DNA of 64,000 nt. Source: Flavobacteriaceae bacterium UBA1682. Lineage in GTDB: Bacteria; Bacteroidota; Bacteroidia; Flavobacteriales; Flavobacteriaceae. The DNA is taken from assembly GCA_002320285.1 (NCBI GenBank), contig DCKE01000011.1, positions 1-64,000 of the forward strand. The letters run 5' to 3'. The notes under the pieces are model-generated. The model was not told where the DNA came from and did not search any database. It worked only from the letters and a program-made list of their open reading frames with translations. This document shows positions 34,998 through 41,788 of this stretch, in pieces. Position numbers and translations under genes: made by a program. The stretch's first letter is position 1; each line of letters starts with the position of its first letter.

Positions 34998-36017
34998 ATG
35001 AGAAAACTATTACTTACAATTTCTATAGCTTTCGTTAGTGCTCTTTCAGCGCAGGCACAAAGCTACAGTTTCAATCATTTTGATCAGACCTATACAGAAT
35101 TAGCGGGGGCGACAACTCTAAATACTCAGAGTTGGTTTTACCATAGTTTTGATATTCCCTTACCATTTAAAATTAATGTATTTGGTGATGAAATAAAAAA
35201 CCTCAGTCTAAGTAATGGAATTCTCTACGCAGAATCTAAAACCTTAGCTAATATCCAGTATCAATTATTTGCTCAAACTTCCGAAATTTTAGATGTTGGT
35301 TATATCTTTAATCCAGGAGGACCATCTACCCCAAGTCAATCGCCTTTACGCTATAAAGTAGAGGGAACGGTAGGAAATCGAATTCTTAAAATTGAGGTCC
35401 TTAATGCTGCAAATGGAAATGAGTATTTTGAAAAAGAAACGAAAAACATGCGCATTAACTTTCAATACTGGTTTTACGAGGCTAATGAACAGATCGAATA
35501 CCGCTATGGCTCGAATACCATCACAGATTTTGATTTTTTCTTTAATGACTATTCGATTCCTAATCAATTAACGCCAAATTTCTTGGTTATGATTGCCAAA
35601 ATCCAAATTGAAGAAGACGAAGATGGTAATGAAGAAGAAATACCTCTTAAAGTTTATTCCTTAAATGGAGACAGTCAAAATCCTGTTGGAACATTGCTTA
35701 ATGATGCTTTTGAAAACTTAAGTACGTATCCACAAAGTGGTAGGGTTTTTCAATTTAAAAATTCGACATTGGGAATTGACAAACACGCACAGACAGGTAT
35801 TAGTCTTTATCCAAACCCGACAAATGATGTTTTAAATATCTCTCTTGACATTGATGCTAATAATATTCCTTATAGCATATTTGATGTACTTGGAAAACGC
35901 GTTCTTTCAGGCACTCATCAAAGTACTGAATCTCCTATTATGGTTAATACTTTAAATAAAGGTGTCTACTTTATTAAAGTCGGAAATTATAAAACGGTGA
36001 AGTTTATCAAAAACTAG
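34998..36017 (+). CDS. Secreted protein with T9SS type A sorting domain
   Basis: A 339-residue exported protein of unknown function. I start at ATG 34998, which gives a clean signal peptide (MRKLLLTISIAFVSALSAQA); the frame is open upstream but through the promoter. The body (about 20-260) is beta-rich with no recognised enzyme motif and an acidic EEDEDGNEEE loop. The last 75 residues are a T9SS type A domain: LYPNPTNDVLNIS, IFDVLGKRVLSG, NKGVYFIKVG and VKFIKN. Such proteins cross the outer membrane through T9SS, and PorU, encoded in this window, cleaves the tail. Confidence 0.85.
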   Translation: MRKLLLTISIAFVSALSAQAQSYSFNHFDQTYTELAGATTLNTQSWFYHSFDIPLPFKINVFGDEIKNLSLSNGILYAESKTLANIQYQLFAQTSEILDVGYIFNPGGPSTPSQSPLRYKVEGTVGNRILKIEVLNAANGNEYFEKETKNMRINFQYWFYEANEQIEYRYGSNTITDFDFFFNDYSIPNQLTPNFLVMIAKIQIEEDEDGNEEEIPLKVYSLNGDSQNPVGTLLNDAFENLSTYPQSGRVFQFKNSTLGIDKHAQTGISLYPNPTNDVLNISLDIDANNIPYSIFDVLGKRVLSGTHQSTESPIMVNTLNKGVYFIKVGNYKTVKFIKN

Positions 36018-36029
36018 TCATTTTCGAAA

Positions 36030-36072
36030 ACAAAAAAGGAGAAATTTCATACTGAAATTTCTCCTTTTTTGT
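36030..36072. terminator. Long bidirectional terminator, T9SS cargo and trxB
   Basis: A perfect 20-bp inverted repeat (36030-36049 with 36053-36072) with a 3-base loop and A and T runs at its base. It lies between convergent stops and serves both. Confidence 0.9.
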
Positions 36073-36089
36073 TTAGTATATTCAGATTA

Positions 36090-37034
36090 TTAGTCCAAAC
36101 TCGCCAAATAGCGTTCTGCATCTAAAGCTGCAATACAGCCAGAGCCCGCAGCTGTTACTGCTTGTCTGTAATCTTTATCTTGTACATCACCACAGGCAAA
36201 AACACCCGCGATATTCGTTTTACTTGTTTTGCCTTGAGTAATTAAGTATCCTACCTCGTCCATTTCCAGTTCTCTCGCAAAAATTTCTGTATTGGGTTTA
36301 TGTCCAATAGCTACGAAAAAACCTGTTGCTGGAATTTCCTGAATAACACCTGTTGTTCTTTCCTTAACGCGAACTGCGGTTACCAATTGTCCATCTCCAA
36401 TTACCTCTTCCGTTTCGGTATTCATCAGGATTTCGATATTTGGTGTATTGCGCACACGATCTTCCATGATACGCGATGATCTAAACTTATCGCTACGAAC
36501 CAACATAGTTACCTTTTTACACAGTTTAGATAAATAATGTGCTTCTTCACAAGCACTATCTCCTGCTCCGACAATTACTACTTCCTGATTTCTATAGAAA
36601 AATCCATCACAAACGGCACACGCAGAAACTCCACCACCCATTTTCAAATAGTGTTGTTCTGAATCCAGTCCTAGATATTTAGCTGTAGCTCCAGTACTAA
36701 TAATAACCGTTTCGGCATGGATTTCAATCGTATCGTTGATCCATACTTTTTTAATATTTTGAGTGAAGTCTACTTTTGTAGCCCAACCATCTCTTACATC
36801 TGTACCAAACCTTTTGGCTTGTTCTTGTAATTGCATCATCATTTCTGGACCGGTCACCCCTTCTGGATAACCTGGGAAATTTTCTACTTCATTCGTTGTA
36901 GTTAGTTGTCCTCCCGGTTGGCTTCCCTGATATAACACCGGATTCATATTTGCTCTAGCAGCATAAATTGCAGCAGTATATCCTGCCGGGCCAGAGCCTA
37001 TAATCAAACATTTGATCGTTTCTATTGTTGACAT
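36090..37034 (-). CDS. trxB: Thioredoxin-disulfide reductase
   Basis: Flavoenzyme that reduces thioredoxin with NADPH. The 314 residues carry the FAD motif GSGPAGYTAAIYAARA (residues 13-28), the redox-active CAVC (Cys139, Cys142) in SACAVCDGFF, the NADPH-binding GAGDSACEEA and the C-terminal FAD motif FACGDVQD. Length and layout are standard. It is monocistronic, with a -7 element upstream and a shared terminator. It also supports thiol balance for the cytosolic enzymes. Confidence 0.96.
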   Translation of the reverse strand: MSTIETIKCLIIGSGPAGYTAAIYAARANMNPVLYQGSQPGGQLTTTNEVENFPGYPEGVTGPEMMMQLQEQAKRFGTDVRDGWATKVDFTQNIKKVWINDTIEIHAETVIISTGATAKYLGLDSEQHYLKMGGGVSACAVCDGFFYRNQEVVIVGAGDSACEEAHYLSKLCKKVTMLVRSDKFRSSRIMEDRVRNTPNIEILMNTETEEVIGDGQLVTAVRVKERTTGVIQEIPATGFFVAIGHKPNTEIFARELEMDEVGYLITQGKTSKTNIAGVFACGDVQDKDYRQAVTAAGSGCIAALDAERYLASLD

Positions 37035-37070
37035 GTCTTTCTTCCTTTAATTAATTATTGAGAATCCTTA

Positions 37071-37078
37071 CAAATGTA
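37071..37078 (-). promoter_or_regulatory. Minus 7 element of trxB
   Basis: TACATTTG on the minus strand matches TAnnTTTG, 37 bases upstream of the trxB start. Confidence 0.5.
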
Positions 37079-37158
37079 AGTTTTTATTAAAAAATATCAC
37101 TTGAATTTTGATTGGAATTAACAATTGTGGAATAATTAAAAAATATCAATAAATTGTA

Positions 37159-37189
37159 TTTGATTAATTAAAAAATAATTCTATATTTG
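37159..37189 (+). promoter_or_regulatory. tRNA-Pro promoter
   Basis: TTTG at 37159-37162, 19 bases, then TATATTTG at 37182-37189. Identical in form and spacing to the tRNA-Arg promoter. Confidence 0.85.
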
Positions 37190-37211
37190 CAACCGCAATA
37201 CGGGAAACAAA

Positions 37212-37286
37212 CGGGGTGTAGCGTAGCCCGGTCATCGCGCCTGGTTTGGGACCAGGAGGTCGCAGGTTCGAATCCTGCCACCCCGA
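37212..37286 (+). tRNA. tRNA-Pro (anticodon TGG)
   Basis: A 75-nt cloverleaf with acceptor arms CGGGGTG/CACCCCG, anticodon stem CCTGG/CCAGG around TTTGGGA (anticodon TGG) and T arm GCAGG-TTCGAAT-CCTGC. Discriminator A; no encoded CCA. It reads CCA/CCN codons. Confidence 0.96.
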
Positions 37287-37290
37287 CAAA

Positions 37291-37320
37291 AAAGCTCTAA
37301 CGAAAGTTAGGGCTTTTTTT
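37291..37320 (+). terminator. tRNA-Pro terminator
   Basis: AGCTCTAAC and GTTAGGGCT arms (one G-T wobble) with a GAAA tetraloop and a seven-T run, 5 bases past the tRNA. Confidence 0.88.
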
Positions 37321-37373
37321 ATGCACTAAAACGGCGCAAGCTTGCTTAAGCGCCGTTTTAGTGCATAAAAAAA
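37314..37373. repeat. 24-bp perfect inverted repeat
   Basis: Seven T plus ATGCACTAAAACGGCGC (37314-37337) pairs with GCGCCGTTTTAGTGCAT plus seven A (37350-37373); the 12-base centre contains AAGCTT. Its left T run is the U tract of the tRNA-Pro terminator. Confidence 0.92.
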
Positions 37374-37411
37374 AAGAATTAGCGCGCTTAGCGCTAAGTG
37401 GCTTTTTTGTC
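37343..37411. repeat. Direct repeat, copy A
   Basis: A 69-bp unit starting TGCTTAAGCGCCGT and ending GTGGCTTTTTTGTC. It carries a hairpin (TTAGCGC with GCGCTAA) followed by GTGGC and six T, like a terminator. It shares the right arm of the 24-bp inverted repeat. Confidence 0.9.
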
Positions 37412-37486
37412 GAATCCCTCCCGTTAGGATGCCGTAGCGCAGCGGAGGCAATCCTCTTTCCTTGGTATCTCAATAATTCCCAAACC

Positions 37487-37554
37487 TGCTTAAGCGCCGT
37501 GATAGTGCATAAAAAAAAGAATTAGCGCATTTAGCGCTAAGTGGCTTTTTTGTC
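37487..37554. repeat. Direct repeat, copy B
   Basis: A 68-bp unit differing from copy A by four substitutions and one A fewer in the A run. Its TTAGCGC/GCGCTAA hairpin and terminal T run are kept; the left inverted-repeat arm is missing. Confidence 0.9.
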
Positions 37555-37692
37555 TCGTAATAATCAGTATGCGAGACCGCCTCCAAGTAAAAGCAATTTT
37601 GTGGCGATATGCTACTAGCAAAATAATGATACACAAGCCTCCTTACAATTTAGAAATTTTAATTTTAATACCTCCTTTCAGCAGTTACATGT

Positions 37693-38316
37693 TTAACGAA
37701 ACAACAAATCCAACTCACCTTTAACCAATAACGGAAGATGATGTGTTATTTTTTCTATATTCCAATTCCACCATTGCAACTCGAGCAGTTTAAAGATTTG
37801 CTCATCAGTAAATCGTTTTTTGATTAATTGCGCCGGATTCCCCCCCACTACAGTATAAGGCGCTACGTCCTTAGTTACGGTTGCATTGGTAGCAATAATT
37901 GCCCCATCACCTATCGTTATACCGGGCATAATCGTAGCATTATGACCAATCCAAACATCGTTTCCCACTATAGTATCACCTTTACTAGGATAAGTGGCCC
38001 CTTGCATAGCATTTGCCCAATCTCCTCCAAAAATCGCAAAAGGATATGCAGTGATACCTGAACTCAAGTGATTTGCACCATTCATAATAAATACCGCGTC
38101 AGAAGCAATCATACAAAACTTACCTATAATCAATCGATCACCAATAAAGTCAAAGTGATACTTAACGTTTTTCTCAAAATTACTGCAATCCTCAAAATCG
38201 TCATAATAAGTATAGTCACCGACGATAATATTCGGATTTGTTATAATGTTTTTTAAAAAACATAATCTATCATAGTTGGGCAATGGAAACTTTTGATCTT
38301 TATCAGGTATAGACAT
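37693..38316 (-). CDS. Vat-like xenobiotic O-acetyltransferase
   Basis: A 207-residue left-handed beta-helix acetyltransferase of the XAT class (streptogramin A acetyltransferase Vat and type B chloramphenicol acetyltransferase). Seen features are the FIMNGANH motif with catalytic His83, the hexapeptide coils IVGNDVWIGHNATIMPG and IGDGAIIATNATVTKDV, and VVGGNPAQLIKKRF, followed by the typical LQWWNW and C-terminal helix. The N-terminal YDRLCFLK-ITNPNI-VGDYTYYDD stretch follows Vat closely. It may inactivate antibiotics or act on a natural hydroxyl compound. It sits next to a repeat block and a divergent LysR gene. Confidence 0.85.
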   Translation of the reverse strand: MSIPDKDQKFPLPNYDRLCFLKNIITNPNIIVGDYTYYDDFEDCSNFEKNVKYHFDFIGDRLIIGKFCMIASDAVFIMNGANHLSSGITAYPFAIFGGDWANAMQGATYPSKGDTIVGNDVWIGHNATIMPGITIGDGAIIATNATVTKDVAPYTVVGGNPAQLIKKRFTDEQIFKLLELQWWNWNIEKITHHLPLLVKGELDLLFR

Positions 38317-38432
38317 CTAAAATACGGTTTAAATTGATGTTGCTAATTTATAATTAAAATTAGCCATACTGCACCAGCTTGGTCTAAATAAGCAAATTGT
38401 GTAGTGAACAAATTTTAATGAACATATTACCT

Positions 38433-38440
38433 TATATTTG
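38433..38440 (+). promoter_or_regulatory. Minus 7 element of the lysR gene
   Basis: TATATTTG, an exact TAnnTTTG match, 17 bases upstream of the ATG at 38458. Confidence 0.5.
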
Positions 38441-38457
38441 AAAACACAACAAACACT

Positions 38458-39351
38458 ATGGGGGATCAAAAATTACTAGTATTTAAAACCGTCGCTGAAA
38501 CCTTAAGTTTTTCTAAAACAGCTGATCAATTATTTGTAAGCCAGCCAGCCATATCCAAATCTATTCGAGAATTAGAAATAGAGTTTGGACTACAACTCTT
38601 TCACAGAAAAGGCAATAAAATCACACTTACAAACGATGGTAAGAATTTAAAAAAACAGGTCGATTACATACTTTCTCAATATCAAGAACTCTACAGTCAA
38701 GTTGCTTCGTTAAAAAATTCATTTCCCACACATGTAAAGTTAGGAGCAAGTACGACTATTTCACAATATGTATTACCGAAACTGTTACCGCGCTTTAAAA
38801 ATCGGTTCCCGCATATTGCACTAGAATTACTCAATGGGAATACTCAAAAAATAGAAAAAGAAGTTCTAAAACAAAACATAGAACTCGGTTTTATCGAGGG
38901 ACAATCGCAGAACAAACAATTAAAATATCAATTTTTCATGAAAGACGAATTGGTTTTAATAGCGCATCACTCCAATCCTATTTCTGACCGAGATAGCTTG
39001 AGTACTGCTGAATTTCTGACAAGCCCGATCGTTCTACGAGAAATAGGTTCTGGTAGCCTCCAGGTCATTCAACACGTACTGCAAGAACAAAAAATAAAAT
39101 TAAAAGATTTGAATATAGAGATGCATCTGGGAAGTACGGAAAGCATCAAAAAATACTTAGAACACTCACAATGCCTGGGAATCGTTTCGATTCAAGCCAT
39201 ACAAACCGAATTAAAAGAGGGCACTTTTAAAATAATCGACTTGGAAAACATCAGTTTTGAGCGCAACTTCTATTTTATCACCTCCCATGGCAACAACAAA
39301 CCTTATATCGAAAAATTAATTGAATTTATATTAAGTCATCATAACTTATAG
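38458..39351 (+). CDS. LysR family regulator of the YeiH-type transporter
   Basis: A 297-residue LTTR. Residues 1-60 are the winged helix-turn-helix (TLSFSKTADQLFVSQPAISK then SIRELEIEFGLQLFHRKG), followed by the linker helix and a periplasmic-binding-protein-like effector domain from about residue 90. It is followed after 73 bases by a YeiH-family gene on the same strand, the same pairing as E. coli yeiE-yeiH, and an inverted-repeat operator lies between them. The effector is unknown; a sulfur compound is possible from the YeiE/CysB-like context. Confidence 0.87.
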   Translation: MGDQKLLVFKTVAETLSFSKTADQLFVSQPAISKSIRELEIEFGLQLFHRKGNKITLTNDGKNLKKQVDYILSQYQELYSQVASLKNSFPTHVKLGASTTISQYVLPKLLPRFKNRFPHIALELLNGNTQKIEKEVLKQNIELGFIEGQSQNKQLKYQFFMKDELVLIAHHSNPISDRDSLSTAEFLTSPIVLREIGSGSLQVIQHVLQEQKIKLKDLNIEMHLGSTESIKKYLEHSQCLGIVSIQAIQTELKEGTFKIIDLENISFERNFYFITSHGNNKPYIEKLIEFILSHHNL

Positions 39352-39366
39352 TTATATCAAATAACT
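39341..39366. promoter_or_regulatory. LysR-type operator upstream of the YeiH gene
   Basis: ATAACT-TAT-AGTTAT-ATCAA-ATAACT: two overlapping inverted repeats sharing the middle AGTTAT. The first contains the T-N11-A pattern of LTTR boxes. It overlaps the lysR stop codon and lies 59-84 bases upstream of the transporter ATG. Confidence 0.6.
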
Positions 39367-39424
39367 TTTTACATCTGGTAAAGACGTTTTTTTAAACGGA
39401 CTTTTGTATTCATAAATCACCATT

Positions 39425-40354
39425 ATGAATACTCAAATTAAAAAAGTCGCCTTTATTGCTATTGCCCTAGTGTGTTTGACACCGTGGATTCAACCCCCTG
39501 TAGCCTTATTACTTGGTTTTATATTTTCGCTAGTAATTGGACATCCTTTTCTTAAGTACAATGGCAAAGTCACCAAGATGTTGTTGCAAATATCTATAGT
39601 TGGACTTGGTTTCGGAATGGATATTTATGAAGCGGCGAAAACGGGTAAGACCGGTTTCTGGCTTACGGTATTATCTATTTTTCTAACCTTGGTTGTTGGG
39701 TTACTGCTGGGTTATCGCTTAAAAGTTAAAAAGAAAACGAGCCTATTGATATCCTCTGGTACGGCAATTTGCGGAGGCAGTGCTATTGCAGCCGTTGCCC
39801 CTGTCATTGATGCTAATGAAGAAGAAACATCGGTTTCTTTAGCTACCATTTTTATATTAAATTCCGTTGCCTTATTTTTATTTCCTTATATCGGTACACT
39901 TTTAGAATTGTCCCAGCAAGACTTCGGTCTATGGGCTGCTATAGCCATCCACGATACGAGTTCCGTAGTTGGAGCCGCGCAAAAATACGGGGATGAGGCT
40001 TTGCAGGTTGCCACAACAGTAAAACTAGCTCGCGCTTTATGGATCATTCCAATTTCCTTATTGGTAAGCTTCATTTTTAAACAACAGAAAAGCAAAATTA
40101 AGATTCCGTATTTTATCTTCCTTTTTGTACTTGCTATTGTGATCAATACCTACGTACCGATTCCAGAAAACATTACAAACGGTATCGTATTTATTTCTAA
40201 AAAGGGATTGACCTTAACCTTGTTCTTTATCGGAGCTGGACTCACTCTGAAATCTTTAAAATCAGTCGGCATTCAACCTCTTTTACAAGGCGTAATATTA
40301 TGGATTTTTATTTCCATCACTTCCCTCTACGTGATTATGAACCACTTTTTTTAA
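39425..40354 (+). CDS. YeiH family putative sulfate exporter
   Basis: A 309-residue membrane protein of the UPF0324/YeiH family with about ten spans. Characteristic patches are LQISIVGLGFGMDI, SSGTAICGGSAIAAVAPVI and AIHDTSSVVGAAQKYGDEA, each conserved in the family, and FFIGAGLTLKSLK near the end. The annotation as sulfate exporter is tentative in the literature. It is under likely control of the upstream LysR regulator and ends at a terminator shared with tcdA. Confidence 0.85.
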   Translation: MNTQIKKVAFIAIALVCLTPWIQPPVALLLGFIFSLVIGHPFLKYNGKVTKMLLQISIVGLGFGMDIYEAAKTGKTGFWLTVLSIFLTLVVGLLLGYRLKVKKKTSLLISSGTAICGGSAIAAVAPVIDANEEETSVSLATIFILNSVALFLFPYIGTLLELSQQDFGLWAAIAIHDTSSVVGAAQKYGDEALQVATTVKLARALWIIPISLLVSFIFKQQKSKIKIPYFIFLFVLAIVINTYVPIPENITNGIVFISKKGLTLTLFFIGAGLTLKSLKSVGIQPLLQGVILWIFISITSLYVIMNHFF

Positions 40355-40366
40355 AAGTTAACACAT

Positions 40367-40396
40367 AAAAAAGTCCAGTTAAACTGGACTTTTTTT
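40367..40396. terminator. Bidirectional terminator, YeiH gene and tcdA
   Basis: A 13-bp perfect stem (40367-40379 with 40383-40395), 3-base loop, A and T runs at the base. It touches the tcdA stop codon. Confidence 0.88.
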
Positions 40397-41114
40397 ATGC
40401 TTTTGACAATAGGTAACGTATCACATATTCCGCAGAATGAAGCCCAAATAGTGCGGGCATCCAGCTATTAGTTCCGAAGAATGATTTTTTATAATTAAGT
40501 CCGTCAGTCAATTTTAAACTACTTTCATCGGGAGCTTCCATTGAAAACACCGTTTTCACACCAGTCGAAATCCCTTCTTTTTTCAATCGTTTTCGCACCT
40601 GTTTCGCTAATGGACAAACCTCGGTTTTACTAATATCTTTAATCACTATTTTACTCGCAGACATTTTTCCTCCAGCTCCCATGTTGCTGATCACCTTAAC
40701 CTTTTTGCGTTTTGCCGCCAAAATCAAATGAATCTTCGGAGTTACGCTGTCAATACAATCCAGTACAAAATGGTAATCCTTTGTTACAATTTCATGGGTT
40801 CGTTCCGGAGAAAGAAATTCTTGAATACGCAGCAATTTCAAATCGGGATTGATATCCATCAATCGATCACCTACTATATCAACTTTGGGTTGTCCTATAG
40901 TAGAATGCAAAGCGGGCAATTGACGGTTGATATTTGTAATATCCACCGTATCCCCATCTACTATGGTCATACTACCGATTCCTGCTCGAACCAAAAATTC
41001 TGCAGCAAAAGACCCTACCCCGCCCAATCCCACAACAAGGATATTCGAATCTTTTAATTTTTGCAAGCCCTCTTCTTTAAATAAAAGGGATGCTCTTTCT
41101 TGCCACTGACTCAT
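40395..41114 (-). CDS. tcdA: tRNA threonylcarbamoyladenosine dehydratase
   Basis: Cyclises t6A37 of tRNA to ct6A using ATP. The 239-residue E1-like (ThiF/CsdL) protein has the nucleotide loop GLGGVGSFAAEFLVRAGIG near residue 31, the DINRQLPAL-type motif as ITNINRQLPALHSTIG, and FVLDCIDSVTPK. The second half (SKTEVCPLAKQVRKRLKKEG) is the TcdA-specific part. It overlaps the tatD-like gene by four bases and is the last gene of a valS operon. Confidence 0.88.
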   Translation of the reverse strand: MSQWQERASLLFKEEGLQKLKDSNILVVGLGGVGSFAAEFLVRAGIGSMTIVDGDTVDITNINRQLPALHSTIGQPKVDIVGDRLMDINPDLKLLRIQEFLSPERTHEIVTKDYHFVLDCIDSVTPKIHLILAAKRKKVKVISNMGAGGKMSASKIVIKDISKTEVCPLAKQVRKRLKKEGISTGVKTVFSMEAPDESSLKLTDGLNYKKSFFGTNSWMPALFGLHSAEYVIRYLLSKA

Positions 41115-41782
41115 GCTAATGTATTCCTTAATTTTTTTGAAAACTCAAAAACCTTTCGAGCCGTATTTTCAATTTGTTGTTCTACTTCTTTTATTTGTAA
41201 TTCTTTAATTTTCGCTGCCTTTTCATACACCTCATCTAAAGCGTTTTCCATCATATCTGTCTCCAAAAAGTAACGATCATCTGGCACATTTTTAAAAACT
41301 TCCACCAAGTTTTCATTTTGCAACAAATACTTCCCAAATGAAATAAAACAATTGTTATGCAACAATTGCTCCATGACTTGTCGGTTTTTAGAAAATCCAT
41401 GAATCAGAAAAGGGACAGTTAATTTCAAGCGTTTTTTGACTTCTAAAAGTTCCTGAAAAGCACTGACACAATGTATCAAAACCGGTTTTTGATATTTTTC
41501 AGCCAAAAGTAATTGACTTTCAAAAACCAAAATCTGCGTTTCCATCGTTGTATCAATGCGTTTGTCTAATCCACACTCTCCTAAAGCAAGACAAGAGTCT
41601 TCCGACAAACGACTTTCGATTATAGATAGATGCGTATTTAAGTCTGGTAAATTGATATACCAGGGATGGATTCCGATAGAGAAAAACTCAAAATTCCCCC
41701 CTAAATCATCTGGATATTGATTTACAATATCCAGAACATTTAAGTGGTTGGTAAACTGATGTGTATGCAGGTTAATTTTCAT
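41111..41782 (-). CDS. TatD family metal-dependent hydrolase
   Basis: A 223-residue TIM-barrel hydrolase. Metal ligands are visible in LHTHQF (N-terminus), LGECGLDKR near 90, a His in VLIHCVSAF, IHGFS near 135 and the closing ETDMM near 190. The family has DNase and related phosphodiesterase activities. At 223 residues it is a little shorter than E. coli TatD (about 260). The first motif is LHTHQF instead of DTHCH, a common variant. It lies 6 bases after valS and overlaps tcdA by four bases, so expression is coupled. Confidence 0.82.
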   Translation of the reverse strand: MKINLHTHQFTNHLNVLDIVNQYPDDLGGNFEFFSIGIHPWYINLPDLNTHLSIIESRLSEDSCLALGECGLDKRIDTTMETQILVFESQLLLAEKYQKPVLIHCVSAFQELLEVKKRLKLTVPFLIHGFSKNRQVMEQLLHNNCFISFGKYLLQNENLVEVFKNVPDDRYFLETDMMENALDEVYEKAAKIKELQIKEVEQQIENTARKVFEFSKKLRNTLA

Positions 41783-41788
41783 CGACCT

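Larger units (their letters stand above)
37287..37692. other. 406-base gene-free region with repeats
   Basis: Between tRNA-Pro and the acetyltransferase gene. It holds the tRNA terminator, a 24-bp inverted repeat, two copies of a 68-69 bp direct repeat and two smaller hairpins (AGGATGCC near 37427 with an imperfect partner near 37447; GTCTCG 37552-37557 with CGAGAC 37572-37577). It is clearly richer in GC than its surroundings and holds no credible open frame. Confidence 0.8.

Noticed and set aside
37411..37460. A degraded tRNA between the direct repeats
   Set aside because: D-arm and T-arm-like words occur in the wrong order and no cloverleaf can be drawn; kept only as a remark in the repeat finding.
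37343..37554. Possible CRISPR array
   Set aside because: Only two copies of a long, structured unit with one 75-base spacer-like gap, no short regular repeats and no cas genes.
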